A DNA stretch of 18,065 bases from DATAFO01 sp046728935 (GCA_046728935.1 JBKPFS010000163.1:1-18065), one strand, 5' to 3'; counted from the first letter of the stretch, positions 1 through 6,348 are shown. A program made the numbers and translations. The notes: generated from the sequence alone by a model not told the origin.

Positions 1-1215
1 GGGCTCGGGAGGCGGGCGCTGGGGGCGACGATCGCCGCACCCGGTACCGCGCTCGCGATCGCCGCCCTGCTCGCGGTGGGCGGTTGGGTGGCCGGCACCC
101 GCACCGCCGTGATCTCCGACCTCCGGGAGCTCGTCCCGCGCTCGCTGCCGGCGCTTCGCGACGTCGACGCGCTTCAGGAGGAGACGGGAGTCTCGGGGGA
201 GATCGACGTCACGGTGAACGCGCCCGACATCACCGACCCCGAGGTCGTTACCTGGATGGGCGACTTCGAGCAGCGGGCGCTCGACCGCGCCGGCTTCGAG
301 GCCCAGCCCGGGGGCTGCGCGGCGCAGGACGCGCGCATGTGTCCGGCCGTATCGCTTCCGGACTTGTTCGGGACGGCGGATGCGGACCAGCTCTCCAAGG
401 CGCGGATCCAGCGCGTCCTCGACCTGCTCCCCCCGTACTTCTCGCAGGCCGTCGTGAGCCGCGATGCGGCTGGCGACCCCGAAACCGCCGTGCTCGCTTT
501 CGGGATCAAGGTGATGCCCTTCGACGAGCAGAAGGAGCTGATCGACGCGGTGCGCTCGGAGCTCGACCCGCCGGGCACGGAGAACGATCCGCCGGAGGGG
601 GTGAGGGCCGAGGTGGTCGGACTCCCGGTGCTGGCCGCGGATGCGAACTCCGAGCTCGAGGGGTCGAGCTACCTGCTCAGCCTCGCCGGACTGCTGGCCG
701 TGGGGCTGGTGCTGCTCGCCGTCTATCGCTCGGCGCGACGGGCCCTCGTCCCGCTGGTCCCGATCGTGTTCGCGACGGGGTGGTCGTCGCTCGTGCTCTG
801 GGTCGCAGGGGTCCCACTCAACCCGATGTCGGCCACCCTCGGAGCGCTGGTGATCGCGATCGCGACCGAGTTCAGCGTCCTGCTCGCCGCGCGCTACGAG
901 GAGGAGCGGGCCTCGGGCCGGACCTTCGGCGAGGCCCTGCGGACGGCCTACGCGCGGACAGGGACGGCCGTAGCGGCCTCGGGGATCACGGCGATCGCCG
1001 GCTTCGCGGCGCTGATCGCCACCGACATCCGGATGCTGCGCGACTTCGGCTTGGTCACGGTGCTCGACCTGAGCGTCGCGCTGGTCGGGGTGTTGCTGGT
1101 CCTGCCGGCGGCGCTGGCCTGGGCGGACGGGGGCTTCGAGCCGATCCGCCGGCTGAGCCGCTCGCCGCGGCTCCGCCTCGCCCCGCGCGCGCACCCGGCC
1201 TCGCCCGACGAATAG
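1..1215 (+). CDS. MMPL/RND-family transporter, C-terminal part (5' end outside window)
   Basis: Frame 1 is open from the first base to TAG at 1213-1215, so the gene enters from the left. The GTG at 76 is internal, because the frame upstream of it already encodes part of a membrane helix. What is visible is half of an RND-type architecture: one helix at bases about 28-90, a soluble extracytoplasmic loop at about 95-650, then five hydrophobic segments between about 660 and 1130, and a short basic tail. The GALVIAIATEFSVLLAARYEEE stretch (bases 841-905), followed by a cytoplasmic re-entry segment, is typical of MMPL/RND permease domains. Such proteins export lipids or hydrophobic compounds using the proton gradient; the substrate here is unknown. 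The next gene starts 4 bases after the stop, suggesting one operon. Confidence 0.85.
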   Translation, partial: GLGRRALGATIAAPGTALAIAALLAVGGWVAGTRTAVISDLRELVPRSLPALRDVDALQEETGVSGEIDVTVNAPDITDPEVVTWMGDFEQRALDRAGFEAQPGGCAAQDARMCPAVSLPDLFGTADADQLSKARIQRVLDLLPPYFSQAVVSRDAAGDPETAVLAFGIKVMPFDEQKELIDAVRSELDPPGTENDPPEGVRAEVVGLPVLAADANSELEGSSYLLSLAGLLAVGLVLLAVYRSARRALVPLVPIVFATGWSSLVLWVAGVPLNPMSATLGALVIAIATEFSVLLAARYEEERASGRTFGEALRTAYARTGTAVAASGITAIAGFAALIATDIRMLRDFGLVTVLDLSVALVGVLLVLPAALAWADGGFEPIRRLSRSPRLRLAPRAHPASPDE

Positions 1216-1219
1216 GCCC

Positions 1220-1930
1220 GTGTCCGAGGGCGAGCCGGAGAACGAGCGCCCGCGATTTCGGCCCGGCGTGCGCTATTCGACCTTCGTCGGCATCGCCTTC
1301 CTGATCCTGGTCGGGATCGCGACCGTGAACACGATCCGAACCCAGGAGGGCGGCGTGCTGGGGGCCGGCGAGCACGAGCACGGCATGCCGCTCGCGGAGT
1401 TCGCAGTGCCGGAGCTGCTCGGACCGATCGAGGGGGACGCCAACGTCTACCAGGACGATTGCGAGAGCTCGGAATCGCCCTGCCCGGAGGGCGACAGGCG
1501 CACTCCGGCATGCCAGATCGACCCTGAGGGGGCCATCAGGGTCTGCGACTATTTCGACAAGCCGCTCGCGATCTCGTTCTGGTTCATGCGCGGCGCCGAC
1601 TGCCTGCCCACCCAGGACGCGTTCGATGCCGTCGCCCAGCGCTACCGGGGCCGGGTCAACTTCCTCTCGATCGACATCCGCGACGACCGCGACGAGGCCG
1701 CCGACACGGTGCGGGAGCGCGGCTGGAACGTGCCCGTCGGATACGACGCCGACGGCGCGGTCTCCAACCTCTACCGGGTCGGGGTGTGTCCCACGGTCGC
1801 CTTCGTCTACCCGGGTGGGATCCTCCGGGACGCGAAGATCGGAAGCGACGAGCTGAGCGAGGATGCGATGAGCGACCAGGTCGAGGAGCTGCTTCGGGCG
1901 TCGCGGCGCCGCGCCGCGGCTGCTCGATGA
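1220..1930 (+). CDS. Membrane-anchored thioredoxin-fold protein without a CXXC motif
   Basis: GTG start 4 bases after the transporter stop; 236 residues. A single N-terminal membrane segment (about residues 20-37) follows a charged cytoplasmic start, so the rest should lie outside the membrane. Residues about 110-225 look like a TlpA/thioredoxin fold: a beta strand ending in SFWFMRGADCLPTQD where WCxxC is expected, a second strand FLSIDIRDD, and VGVCPTVAFVYPGG carrying the cis-proline (P191) before the last strands. Only C128 remains of the CXXC, with Leu-Pro-Thr after it. Cysteines also occur at 81, 88, 98 and 109, in a segment before the fold, and at 190 next to the cis-Pro. A classical two-cysteine reductase is therefore unlikely; a peroxiredoxin-like, binding or structural-disulfide role is possible. 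Family assignment rests on motif reading only. Confidence 0.7.
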   Translation: MSEGEPENERPRFRPGVRYSTFVGIAFLILVGIATVNTIRTQEGGVLGAGEHEHGMPLAEFAVPELLGPIEGDANVYQDDCESSESPCPEGDRRTPACQIDPEGAIRVCDYFDKPLAISFWFMRGADCLPTQDAFDAVAQRYRGRVNFLSIDIRDDRDEAADTVRERGWNVPVGYDADGAVSNLYRVGVCPTVAFVYPGGILRDAKIGSDELSEDAMSDQVEELLRASRRRAAAAR

Positions 1931-1955
1931 GCTGCTTTAGCACCGAAACGCGCAT

Positions 1956-1981
1956 GTCAGGCGGCGAAGCCGCCGCAGGTG
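1956..1981 (+). repeat. Hairpin plus GCAGGTG module, copy A
   Basis: GGCGGC-GAA-GCCGCC (1960-1974) is a perfect 6-bp stem with a 3-base loop, directly followed by GCAGGTG (1975-1981). Bases 1956-1981 match 6349-6374 at 23 of 26 positions. A weaker outer pairing, CCGAAAC (from about 1943) with GTTTTGG (1982-1988), could extend the structure around the hairpin. It lies in the 58-base gap before the B3/B4 gene, so the GCAGGTGG may also serve as that gene's weak ribosome binding site. Confidence 0.6.
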
Positions 1982-1988
1982 GTTTTGG

Positions 1989-2627
1989 ATGAGCGATGCT
2001 CCGCCGGAGGCCGGCTGGATCGCGCCGGAGCTCGATGAGGAGCTGTCTGGCCTCGCGCTCCGCTACGTCGTCGTCGATCGCGGATCGGGCCGGACGCCGC
2101 GCGAGGTCAAGCAGCGGCTTGGGGCGCTCGCCGATCGCTTCTCGGGCGCCCAGGCGATCAACCTCCGCCAACAGCCGATCCCGTGGGCGTACCGGGTCTT
2201 CTACCGTCACATCGGCCTCGATCCCGACGAGCAGCCGACCCCGGTCGAGGAGATCGCGCTCGAGCGGATGAAGCGGGGCGGCTTTCCGAGCCGCAATCTG
2301 CTCGACGACGCGCTCACGATCGCGACGATCGAATCCGGCGTCGCCTTGCGGGCCTTCGATGCCGAGCGGGTGGAGGGTCGCCCGGGGATCCGCCCCAGCC
2401 AGCCCGGGGAGGAGCTCGAGGGCAGGCCCGGCGAGCTGCCCTCGGGGACGCTGGTGATCGCCGACGAGGCGCGCGCGCTGGCGCTGCTCTTCGGAGCCAC
2501 CGCCTCGGGTCGGGGGGTCGCCCCACGCACGAAGCGGACGCTGCTCTGCGCCGTGCAGGTGAAGGGGGTGCCCGAGATCGCCGTCGAGGAGGCGATCTGG
2601 CTCGCCAGCGGCATCCTGCGGGGGTAG
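1989..2627 (+). CDS. B3/B4 tRNA-binding domain protein (PheT-like, stand-alone)
   Basis: ATG start, 212 residues, no signal peptide or membrane segment. The run AYRVFYRHIGLDPDE, then PTPVEEIALERM, SRNLLDDALTIATIESG and later LPSGTLVIAD is the signature of the B3/B4 domain of the phenylalanyl-tRNA synthetase beta chain, found alone in COG3382-type proteins. In PheRS this domain takes part in editing mischarged Tyr-tRNA(Phe). Stand-alone members may be trans-editing factors for aminoacyl-tRNA, but their function is mostly unproven. The length is normal for the family. The gene follows the thioredoxin-fold gene by 58 bases containing a hairpin module. Family assignment is solid; function is inference. 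Confidence 0.8.
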   Translation: MSDAPPEAGWIAPELDEELSGLALRYVVVDRGSGRTPREVKQRLGALADRFSGAQAINLRQQPIPWAYRVFYRHIGLDPDEQPTPVEEIALERMKRGGFPSRNLLDDALTIATIESGVALRAFDAERVEGRPGIRPSQPGEELEGRPGELPSGTLVIADEARALALLFGATASGRGVAPRTKRTLLCAVQVKGVPEIAVEEAIWLASGILRG

Positions 2628-2630
2628 AAT
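2625..2630 (+). promoter_or_regulatory. Candidate -10 element for the 2661 gene
   Basis: TAGAAT overlaps the stop codon of the B3/B4 gene. Transcription starting about 7 bases downstream would give a leader of about 23 nt that contains AGGGAG (2651-2656), 4 bases before the ATG at 2661. No convincing -35 box is visible. Confidence 0.4.
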
Positions 2631-2660
2631 CCGGCCACTGGGTCGCCTGAAGGGAGCCGG

Positions 2661-3176
2661 ATGCCCGACGTTCTTGAGCACGAGCAGCTGGAGGAGCCGT
2701 TCCTCTCTGAGCGCTTCGCGGCCCCGGCGTCCGCGACCACCGAGCGGGCGGCGCGCGAGGACCTTCGGGCCCAGATCGCCCGCCTGGAGCGCCGCCTCGG
2801 AGAGCTCTTCGCGTCGGCGTTCCCGCGACAGGGGATCGAATGGCGGGTCGGCGCCGTGGGCGGGCCGCGGGTGCTCGGCGTTCGCGACCTCGAACGGGTC
2901 CGCGACGCGCTCGCGCTCCGGCTTCGCGAGGCCCAGGCCGAGCTCGCCAGGCGCGCCGACCAGGAGGAGGAGGGCCGCGGGATGCTCGAGGCGATGATCG
3001 CCGAGCCGGAGCGCTATCCGTGGGTTCGGATCTCGAATGAGGCGATCGGCGAGCGCGGATGCACGACCTACTGGTCGCGCCCGCGCTGGGGAATGCTCGG
3101 CGCGCTGCTCGGCTGGTGGCGCGTCAAGATCAGCTCCGGTTGCCCCTTAGCCGAGGGGCTGGCGGCCCCTGAGTGA
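2661..3176 (+). CDS. Hypothetical protein, coiled-coil-like, 171 residues
   Basis: ATG start with a good Shine-Dalgarno (AGGGAG, 4-base spacing). I do not recognise the family. The sequence is charged and helical, with no signal peptide or clear membrane segment. Residues about 25-55 (AAREDLRAQIARLERRLGELF) and about 80-105 (RVRDALALRLREAQAELARR) have heptad-like Leu/Ala spacing suggesting two helices. The C-terminal part (about 112-160) has the more specific sequence RYPWVRISNEAIGERGCTTYWSRP and a WGMLGALLGWWRVKISSGCP motif with several Trp residues and two Cys, and is probably the conserved functional part. It is probably soluble and cytoplasmic. It may be transcribed from its own promoter overlapping the upstream stop codon. 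Confidence 0.7.
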   Translation: MPDVLEHEQLEEPFLSERFAAPASATTERAAREDLRAQIARLERRLGELFASAFPRQGIEWRVGAVGGPRVLGVRDLERVRDALALRLREAQAELARRADQEEEGRGMLEAMIAEPERYPWVRISNEAIGERGCTTYWSRPRWGMLGALLGWWRVKISSGCPLAEGLAAPE

Positions 3177-3200
3177 GCCGAGCGCTCAACGCCGCGGATA

Positions 3201-3220
3201 CAGCCGCCACTGGGCGGCTG
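3201..3220 (+). terminator. Perfect 8-bp stem-loop after the 2661 gene
   Basis: CAGCCGCC-ACTG-GGCGGCTG is a perfect inverted repeat with a 4-base loop, 25 bases after the stop at 3176. It is followed by CAAATCAG rather than a T-run, so it is at best a T-less terminator or an mRNA 3'-end structure. Confidence 0.45.
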
Positions 3221-3250
3221 CAAATCAGCGCACGGCGTCGTCCTCAGTCG

Positions 3251-3275
3251 CCCAAATAGGATCCTGCTATTCGGG
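3251..3275 (+). other. AT-containing stem-loop in the 3177-3335 intergenic region
   Basis: CCCAAATAG-GATCCTG-CTATTCGGG forms a 9-position stem with one A/C mismatch and a 7-base loop. It stands out because the arms are AT-rich in very GC-rich DNA. It sits between the 2661 gene and the 3336 gene and could be a second termination structure or a regulator-binding dyad. I see no gene in 3177-3335 beyond the doubtful TTG extension of the next gene. Confidence 0.35.
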
Positions 3276-3335
3276 CTCCCTGCGTCCTAGCCGTGCTTGA
3301 TTTTCGCTCGCCCAGCGACGAGTGTCCCCACAGCG

Positions 3336-3839
3336 GTGAGCGCTAAGAAGCGCCGCAAGCGACGTCCTCGCCGTCCTCCGTCCGCTAGCCCGGAGGGCAA
3401 TCCCAAGCCTGCGGTGATCGCAAACGATGCCGCACGCCGCCGGGCGGCGGAGCGACGGCGGTCGGCGGACGATCGGCCCCCCGCTCCGTGGGGCTCCTTC
3501 CCGCTGGTGGAGCTGGTCGTCCTCATCGCCCTAGTGATGCTCGTGGCCGGGTTCATCGTGGACCCCCCGCGGGGCCCGGTTCTCATCGGCACGGGCCTGG
3601 TGCTGGGCTCGCTTGCCGGCCTCGAGCTGTCGATTCGCGAGCACTTCGCCGGCTACCGCTCCCACACGCTGCTGCTCGCCGGGGCCACCGGCCTGCTGCT
3701 GGCCCTCGGCCTCTACTACGTGGCGGACGTGGAGCCCGGGGCGGCGACCGCGGCCGGCGCCGTCGGATTCGCCGCCGCCGGGTGGATGCTCGTGCGGGTG
3801 TTCCGCGCTCGCTCCGGTCGAGCTTTCAAGATCCGGTAG
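3336..3839 (+). CDS. Hypothetical membrane protein with basic N-terminus
   Basis: The frame is open from TTG 3297, but I prefer GTG 3336, which gives 167 residues starting VSAKKRRKRRPRRPP. No good Shine-Dalgarno is visible for either start, so the start is uncertain. The first about 50 residues are strongly basic (Lys/Arg clusters, RRRAAERRRSADDR). About four hydrophobic segments follow: FPLVELVVLIALVMLVAGFIV, GPVLIGTGLVLGSLAGLEL, TLLLAGATGLLLALGLYYVA, and the Ala/Gly-rich AATAAGAVGFAAAGWMLV. By the positive-inside rule the basic head should be cytoplasmic. No family is recognised. The next gene, also a small membrane protein, starts 29 bases downstream with its own -10 box. Confidence 0.65.
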   Translation: MSAKKRRKRRPRRPPSASPEGNPKPAVIANDAARRRAAERRRSADDRPPAPWGSFPLVELVVLIALVMLVAGFIVDPPRGPVLIGTGLVLGSLAGLELSIREHFAGYRSHTLLLAGATGLLLALGLYYVADVEPGAATAAGAVGFAAAGWMLVRVFRARSGRAFKIR

Positions 3840-3855
3840 CCGGCTTCGGCGCTAG

Positions 3856-3861
3856 TAACCT
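3856..3861 (+). promoter_or_regulatory. -10 box of leaderless type for the 3869 gene
   Basis: TAACCT ends 7 bases before the ATG at 3869 and no Shine-Dalgarno is present. The same geometry recurs at 6263, 6396, 7663, 9460 and 14954, which supports a leaderless transcript starting at or next to the start codon. Confidence 0.5.
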
Positions 3862-3868
3862 GCTTGTG

Positions 3869-4258
3869 ATGGCGGAGCGCATACGCCATCTGCTTGGTGG
3901 ACCGGCCAGCGCGCTCCTCGTGCTGGTGATGCTCGCCGGCTCCCTCTTCCTCTGGATCGGCGTGCCGCTCGGGTGGCTGTGGATCGGCTCGCAGGTTGAG
4001 AGCTCGGCCTCGCTCGGCACCGCGTTGATGGTGACCATGGTCGGGATCGTGATCACGGTCCTGGCGGTGGTCGCGCTGCTCTCCTGGCTCAATCGCCGCC
4101 ACGTGGCGCTCCAAGAGCGCCGCCATGGCCACCTCCCCCCGTACTCCGCGCTCGAGGTCATCTTCGTGACCAGCGCCGGGCTCGCGGTGGTCGGCTTCGG
4201 GATCTGGTTCTTCGGCTTTGCCGGCGCCAGTCCCGCCCCGCTCAACATCGGCTTCTGA
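3869..4258 (+). CDS. Hypothetical three-helix membrane protein
   Basis: 129 residues from ATG 3869, chosen because a TAACCT -10 box lies 7 bases upstream. The longer reading of this frame (from 3488) overlaps the preceding gene and is rejected. Three hydrophobic segments are visible: ASALLVLVMLAGSLFLWIGVPLGWLWI (about residues 13-40), ALMVTMVGIVITVLAVVALLSWL (about 51-73) and VIFVTSAGLAVVGFGIWFFGFAG (about 97-119). A basic loop (NRRHVALQERRHGHLPPYS) separates the second and third. The compact size and lack of catalytic motifs point to an integral membrane protein of unknown role. I know of no named family for it. Confidence 0.7.
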   Translation: MAERIRHLLGGPASALLVLVMLAGSLFLWIGVPLGWLWIGSQVESSASLGTALMVTMVGIVITVLAVVALLSWLNRRHVALQERRHGHLPPYSALEVIFVTSAGLAVVGFGIWFFGFAGASPAPLNIGF

Positions 4259-4276
4259 GCCTGCGGGCAGGCCGAA

Positions 4277-4300
4277 GGGCGGGCGCCGAGGCGCCCGCCC
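4277..4300. terminator. Strong bidirectional hairpin between convergent genes
   Basis: GGGCGGGCGCC (4277-4287) and GGCGCCCGCCC (4290-4300) form a perfect 11-bp stem around GA. It lies between the + gene ending at 4258 and the - gene ending at 4325, so it can serve both. Neither side has a T-run, as is common for actinobacterial terminators. Confidence 0.65.
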
Positions 4301-4324
4301 CCCCGCTTCATGCCAGACCAGGAG

Positions 4325-4672
4325 CTAGCTGATGACCTCGTGACGGCGGCACTTGGCGTTGAGCTCCGCCGCGAGCACGTTGCGCTGGCGCTCGGTCAGC
4401 CTTCCGAGCTGCCGGTTCTCGTTCAGCGCCAGCGAGAAGAGGAACTTCCGCGCGCGCGTGCGCCCCCACCGGCGTTGGCTGCGCAGAAGCTCCCCCACGG
4501 TCATCGTCTCTGCCTCCCACGGACAAGTGCGGACGATCTCGGCCACGTCGACATCGTCGGCTGCGACGCTGCGCTTCAGCGCGGCCCGGGCCAGCCGTAC
4601 GCGGTTGGCGTGGGCGAGGGCGCGCATGTGCTGAGGCAAAGGCGCAGGGGCGATCGTCGAGGCAGCTTCCAT
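4325..4672 (-). CDS. Actinobacterial-type integration host factor (mIHF)
   Basis: 115 residues from ATG 4672. This start is fixed by a perfect AGGAGG at 4680-4685 with 7-base spacing; the in-frame GTG at 4678 is too close to it. The core matches actinobacterial IHF: ALAHANRVRLARAALKRSV (helix with repeated Arg), then MTVGELLRSQRRWGRTRARKFLFSL and LGRLTERQRNVLAAEL, which form the helix-two-turn-helix region related to ribosomal protein S13. mIHF binds and bends DNA as a nucleoid protein and is unrelated to IhfA/IhfB. The usual GVGK turn reads RWGRT here and the N-terminus carries a short extra segment. It is monocistronic, with its own promoter and about 145 nt of leader, and ends at the hairpin 4277-4300. 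Confidence 0.82.
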   Translation of the reverse strand: MEAASTIAPAPLPQHMRALAHANRVRLARAALKRSVAADDVDVAEIVRTCPWEAETMTVGELLRSQRRWGRTRARKFLFSLALNENRQLGRLTERQRNVLAAELNAKCRRHEVIS

Positions 4673-4679
4673 TCTCACT

Positions 4680-4685
4680 CCTCCT
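4680..4685 (-). promoter_or_regulatory. Shine-Dalgarno of the mIHF gene
   Basis: AGGAGG on the minus strand, 7 bases before ATG 4672; the strongest ribosome binding site in the window. The upstream CCTC can pair with its GAGG across an AGAG loop, so the site might be partly masked in a small hairpin. Confidence 0.7.
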
Positions 4686-4823
4686 CTGAGGCGGGGGTCA
4701 GTACGTCAGGTCTATCGGCGCCTTGCTCCCCATCGACCGAGAGGCCGTTCGAGGACTGGGTCGGGGCGAATGTCTCTCCGTCCCGGCCGCTCCCTACCCC
4801 GGGGTGCGTCCGGCGCGAGGGGC

Positions 4824-4853
4824 AACCTAGACCGGTCGCGGCCGCCGCGTCAA
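4824..4853 (-). promoter_or_regulatory. Sigma70-like promoter of the mIHF gene
   Basis: On the minus strand TTGACG (4853-4848) is followed after 18 bases by TAGGTT (4829-4824). This is the only promoter in the window with a convincing -35 box. The expected start near 4817 gives a leader of about 145 nt. Confidence 0.65.
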
Positions 4854-4928
4854 CCCCGAGGGACGAAGAACCGTCCCCCTCGGCCGAGCTTCGTTCGCTT
4901 AGAGCATGCTTTTCGTGGCCGCCGTCGA

Positions 4929-4948
4929 CTTGTCCGAAATTGGACAAG
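4929..4948. repeat. 7-bp dyad CTTGTCC-N6-GGACAAG
   Basis: CTTGTCC (4929-4935) and GGACAAG (4942-4948) are perfect inverted arms around GAAATT. It lies about 75 bases upstream of the -35 box of the mIHF promoter and just beyond the hairpin that follows the 5007-6263 gene. It could be an operator for a dimeric regulator or a second 3'-end hairpin. The rest of 4673-5006 holds the mIHF leader, a CTCGGCCGAG palindrome (4879-4888) flanked by ACGAAG/CTTCGT arms, and no gene. Confidence 0.45.
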
Positions 4949-4955
4949 ACGAAAG

Positions 4956-4971
4956 TCCCCCTCTGGGGGGA
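4956..4971 (-). terminator. Hairpin downstream of the alpha-oxoamine synthase gene
   Basis: TCCCCC (4956-4961) pairs with GGGGGA (4966-4971) around a 4-base loop. On the minus strand it lies 35 bases after the stop at 5007 and is followed by CTTTCGTCTTG, moderately T-rich. A T-rich stretch (TTTTTGTTT) also precedes it. Confidence 0.45.
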
Positions 4972-5006
4972 AACAAAAACGCAACAACTCGGCCGACCCG
5001 GACGTA

Positions 5007-6263
5007 TCAGGTTCGCGGCAGGTCTGGGAAGTTCTCGGTGACCTGGGCGAAGATCTCGAGGGCACGGTCGAGGTGCCCGCGCTCGTGGGTCGCCATCACC
5101 GAGGTCCGGAGCAGCGCCCCGCCCGGTGGGACGGCGGGGTGGATGGCGACGTTGGTGTAGACGCCGGCGTCGAAGAGCGCCTTCCAGAGCAGCACCGCCT
5201 GCCAGTCCTCGCCGACCATCACCGGGACGACCGGCGTGCTGACCTGGCTCCGGTCGGCGAGCGTCCCGGGCTCGACCATGCGCAGCCCAAGCTCGCCGAA
5301 GCCCTGACGTAGATAACTCGCGTTGTCGAGCACCCGGCGCATCAGCTCCGGGCCCTCGGCACGAATCACCCGCAGGGCGGCGAGGGCCGCGCCGACGGCC
5401 GCGGGCACGCCCGCGGCGGTGAAGATGAACGGCCGCGAGGCGATGCGAAGGTAGTCGACCACGTCGGCCGGGCCGGCGATGAAGCCGCCGCACGAGGCGA
5501 GGCTCTTCGAGAACGTGCCCATGCGCAGGTCGACCCGGTCCTCGAGGCCGAACAGCTCGCAGGTGCCCGCGCCGCGGGCACCGAGCACGCCTACCGCGTG
5601 CGCCTCGTCGACCATCAGCCGCGCCCCGTAGCGCTCGGTGAGCTCGACGATCGCCGGCAGATCGCAGACGTCGCCCTCCATCGAGAACACCCCGTCCACG
5701 ACCACCAGGATTCCCCCGCCGTCGCCGGCGGCGCGCTCCAGCATGCGCTCGAGCTTGTCCATCTGGTTGTGGCGGAACGGGCGCAGCTTGGCGCCCGAGA
5801 CCCGCACGCCGTCGAGGATCGAGGCGTGGTCGGCGGAGTCGCAGATCACGGTGTCGCCCGGCTCGAGGATCGTGCCGATGCAACCGACGTTGGCCTGGTG
5901 CCCGGTCGTGTAGACGATGACGTCCTCGACCTGCATGAACTCGGTGAGCTCGCGCTCGAGCTCCACGTGCACGGGCGTGGTGCCGTTGAGAAAGCGCGAG
6001 CCCGTCAGCCCGGTGCCATAGCGCTCGAGCGCCTCACGGGCGGCCTGCTTCACGCGCTCGTCGCCGGTCAGCCCGAGGTAGTTATTCGAGCCGAGCATCA
6101 CCCTTGGTGCGCCCTCGATCTCCATCACCGGGCCGGCCTCGGACTCGATCAGCCGGAAGTAGGGCAGCAGGTCGCCCTCCCTGGCGGCCTCGAGCTGCTC
6201 AAGCCGGTCGTGGGTGCGCGCCTTCTCGAATACGTCCACGGGCGCGCGGGTGGTCTCGGTCAC
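5007..6263 (-). CDS. PLP-dependent alpha-oxoamine synthase (BioF/KBL/SPT-like)
   Basis: 418 residues from GTG 6263, chosen because TAGAAT lies exactly 7 bases upstream and the reading frame beyond it has no family resemblance. The family condenses an amino acid with an acyl-CoA, releasing CO2, using pyridoxal phosphate. Signs are GSNNYLGLTGDERVK (from residue 58), YGTGLTGSRFLNGTTPVHVELE, the DSADHASILDG histidine that stacks on PLP, VDEAHAVGVLG, and the Schiff-base lysine K253 in TFSKSLASCGG. Length fits 8-amino-7-oxononanoate synthase, 2-amino-3-ketobutyrate CoA ligase and bacterial serine palmitoyltransferase. The TGSRFLNGT segment favours the KBL/SPT side, but I cannot separate them. No biotin, threonine dehydrogenase or sphingolipid gene is adjacent. 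It is cytoplasmic and apparently monocistronic. Confidence 0.85.
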   Translation of the reverse strand: MTETTRAPVDVFEKARTHDRLEQLEAAREGDLLPYFRLIESEAGPVMEIEGAPRVMLGSNNYLGLTGDERVKQAAREALERYGTGLTGSRFLNGTTPVHVELERELTEFMQVEDVIVYTTGHQANVGCIGTILEPGDTVICDSADHASILDGVRVSGAKLRPFRHNQMDKLERMLERAAGDGGGILVVVDGVFSMEGDVCDLPAIVELTERYGARLMVDEAHAVGVLGARGAGTCELFGLEDRVDLRMGTFSKSLASCGGFIAGPADVVDYLRIASRPFIFTAAGVPAAVGAALAALRVIRAEGPELMRRVLDNASYLRQGFGELGLRMVEPGTLADRSQVSTPVVPVMVGEDWQAVLLWKALFDAGVYTNVAIHPAVPPGGALLRTSVMATHERGHLDRALEIFAQVTENFPDLPRT

Positions 6264-6270
6264 CTCGGGG

Positions 6271-6276
6271 ATTCTA
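6271..6276 (-). promoter_or_regulatory. -10 box of leaderless type for the 5007-6263 gene
   Basis: Minus-strand TAGAAT ends 7 bases before GTG 6263. The palindrome 6278-6300 begins one base upstream, filling the spacer and reaching the -35 position, so a protein bound there would block RNA polymerase. Confidence 0.6.
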
Positions 6277-6277
6277 G

Positions 6278-6340
6278 GCCGGGACACAGAGTGTCCCGGC
6301 AGGGGCAGGTGTCGGGCGCCGAGACACAGAGTGTCTCGGC
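6278..6340. repeat. Two perfect 10-bp palindromes with exact 40-bp period
   Basis: Unit 1: GCCGGGACAC-AGA-GTGTCCCGGC (6278-6300). Unit 2: GCCGAGACAC-AGA-GTGTCTCGGC (6318-6340). The only difference between the palindromes is a paired change: G6282 to A6322 and C6296 to T6336, which keeps symmetry. Each is followed by AGGG or AGTG and then GCAGGTG (6305-6311 and 6345-6351). They occupy the divergent region between the genes starting at 6263 (-) and 6396 (+). Confidence 0.8.
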
Positions 6341-6348
6341 AGTGGCAG

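Noticed and set aside
3297..3335. TTG start at 3297 for the basic membrane protein
   Set aside because: The added 13 residues have no supporting ribosome site and TTG is rarer than GTG; GTG 3336 begins directly at the basic head. This remains uncertain.
4956..4971. Classical rho-independent terminator for the plus strand
   Set aside because: The plus-strand side is followed by an A-rich, not T-rich, tract and no plus-strand gene ends there.
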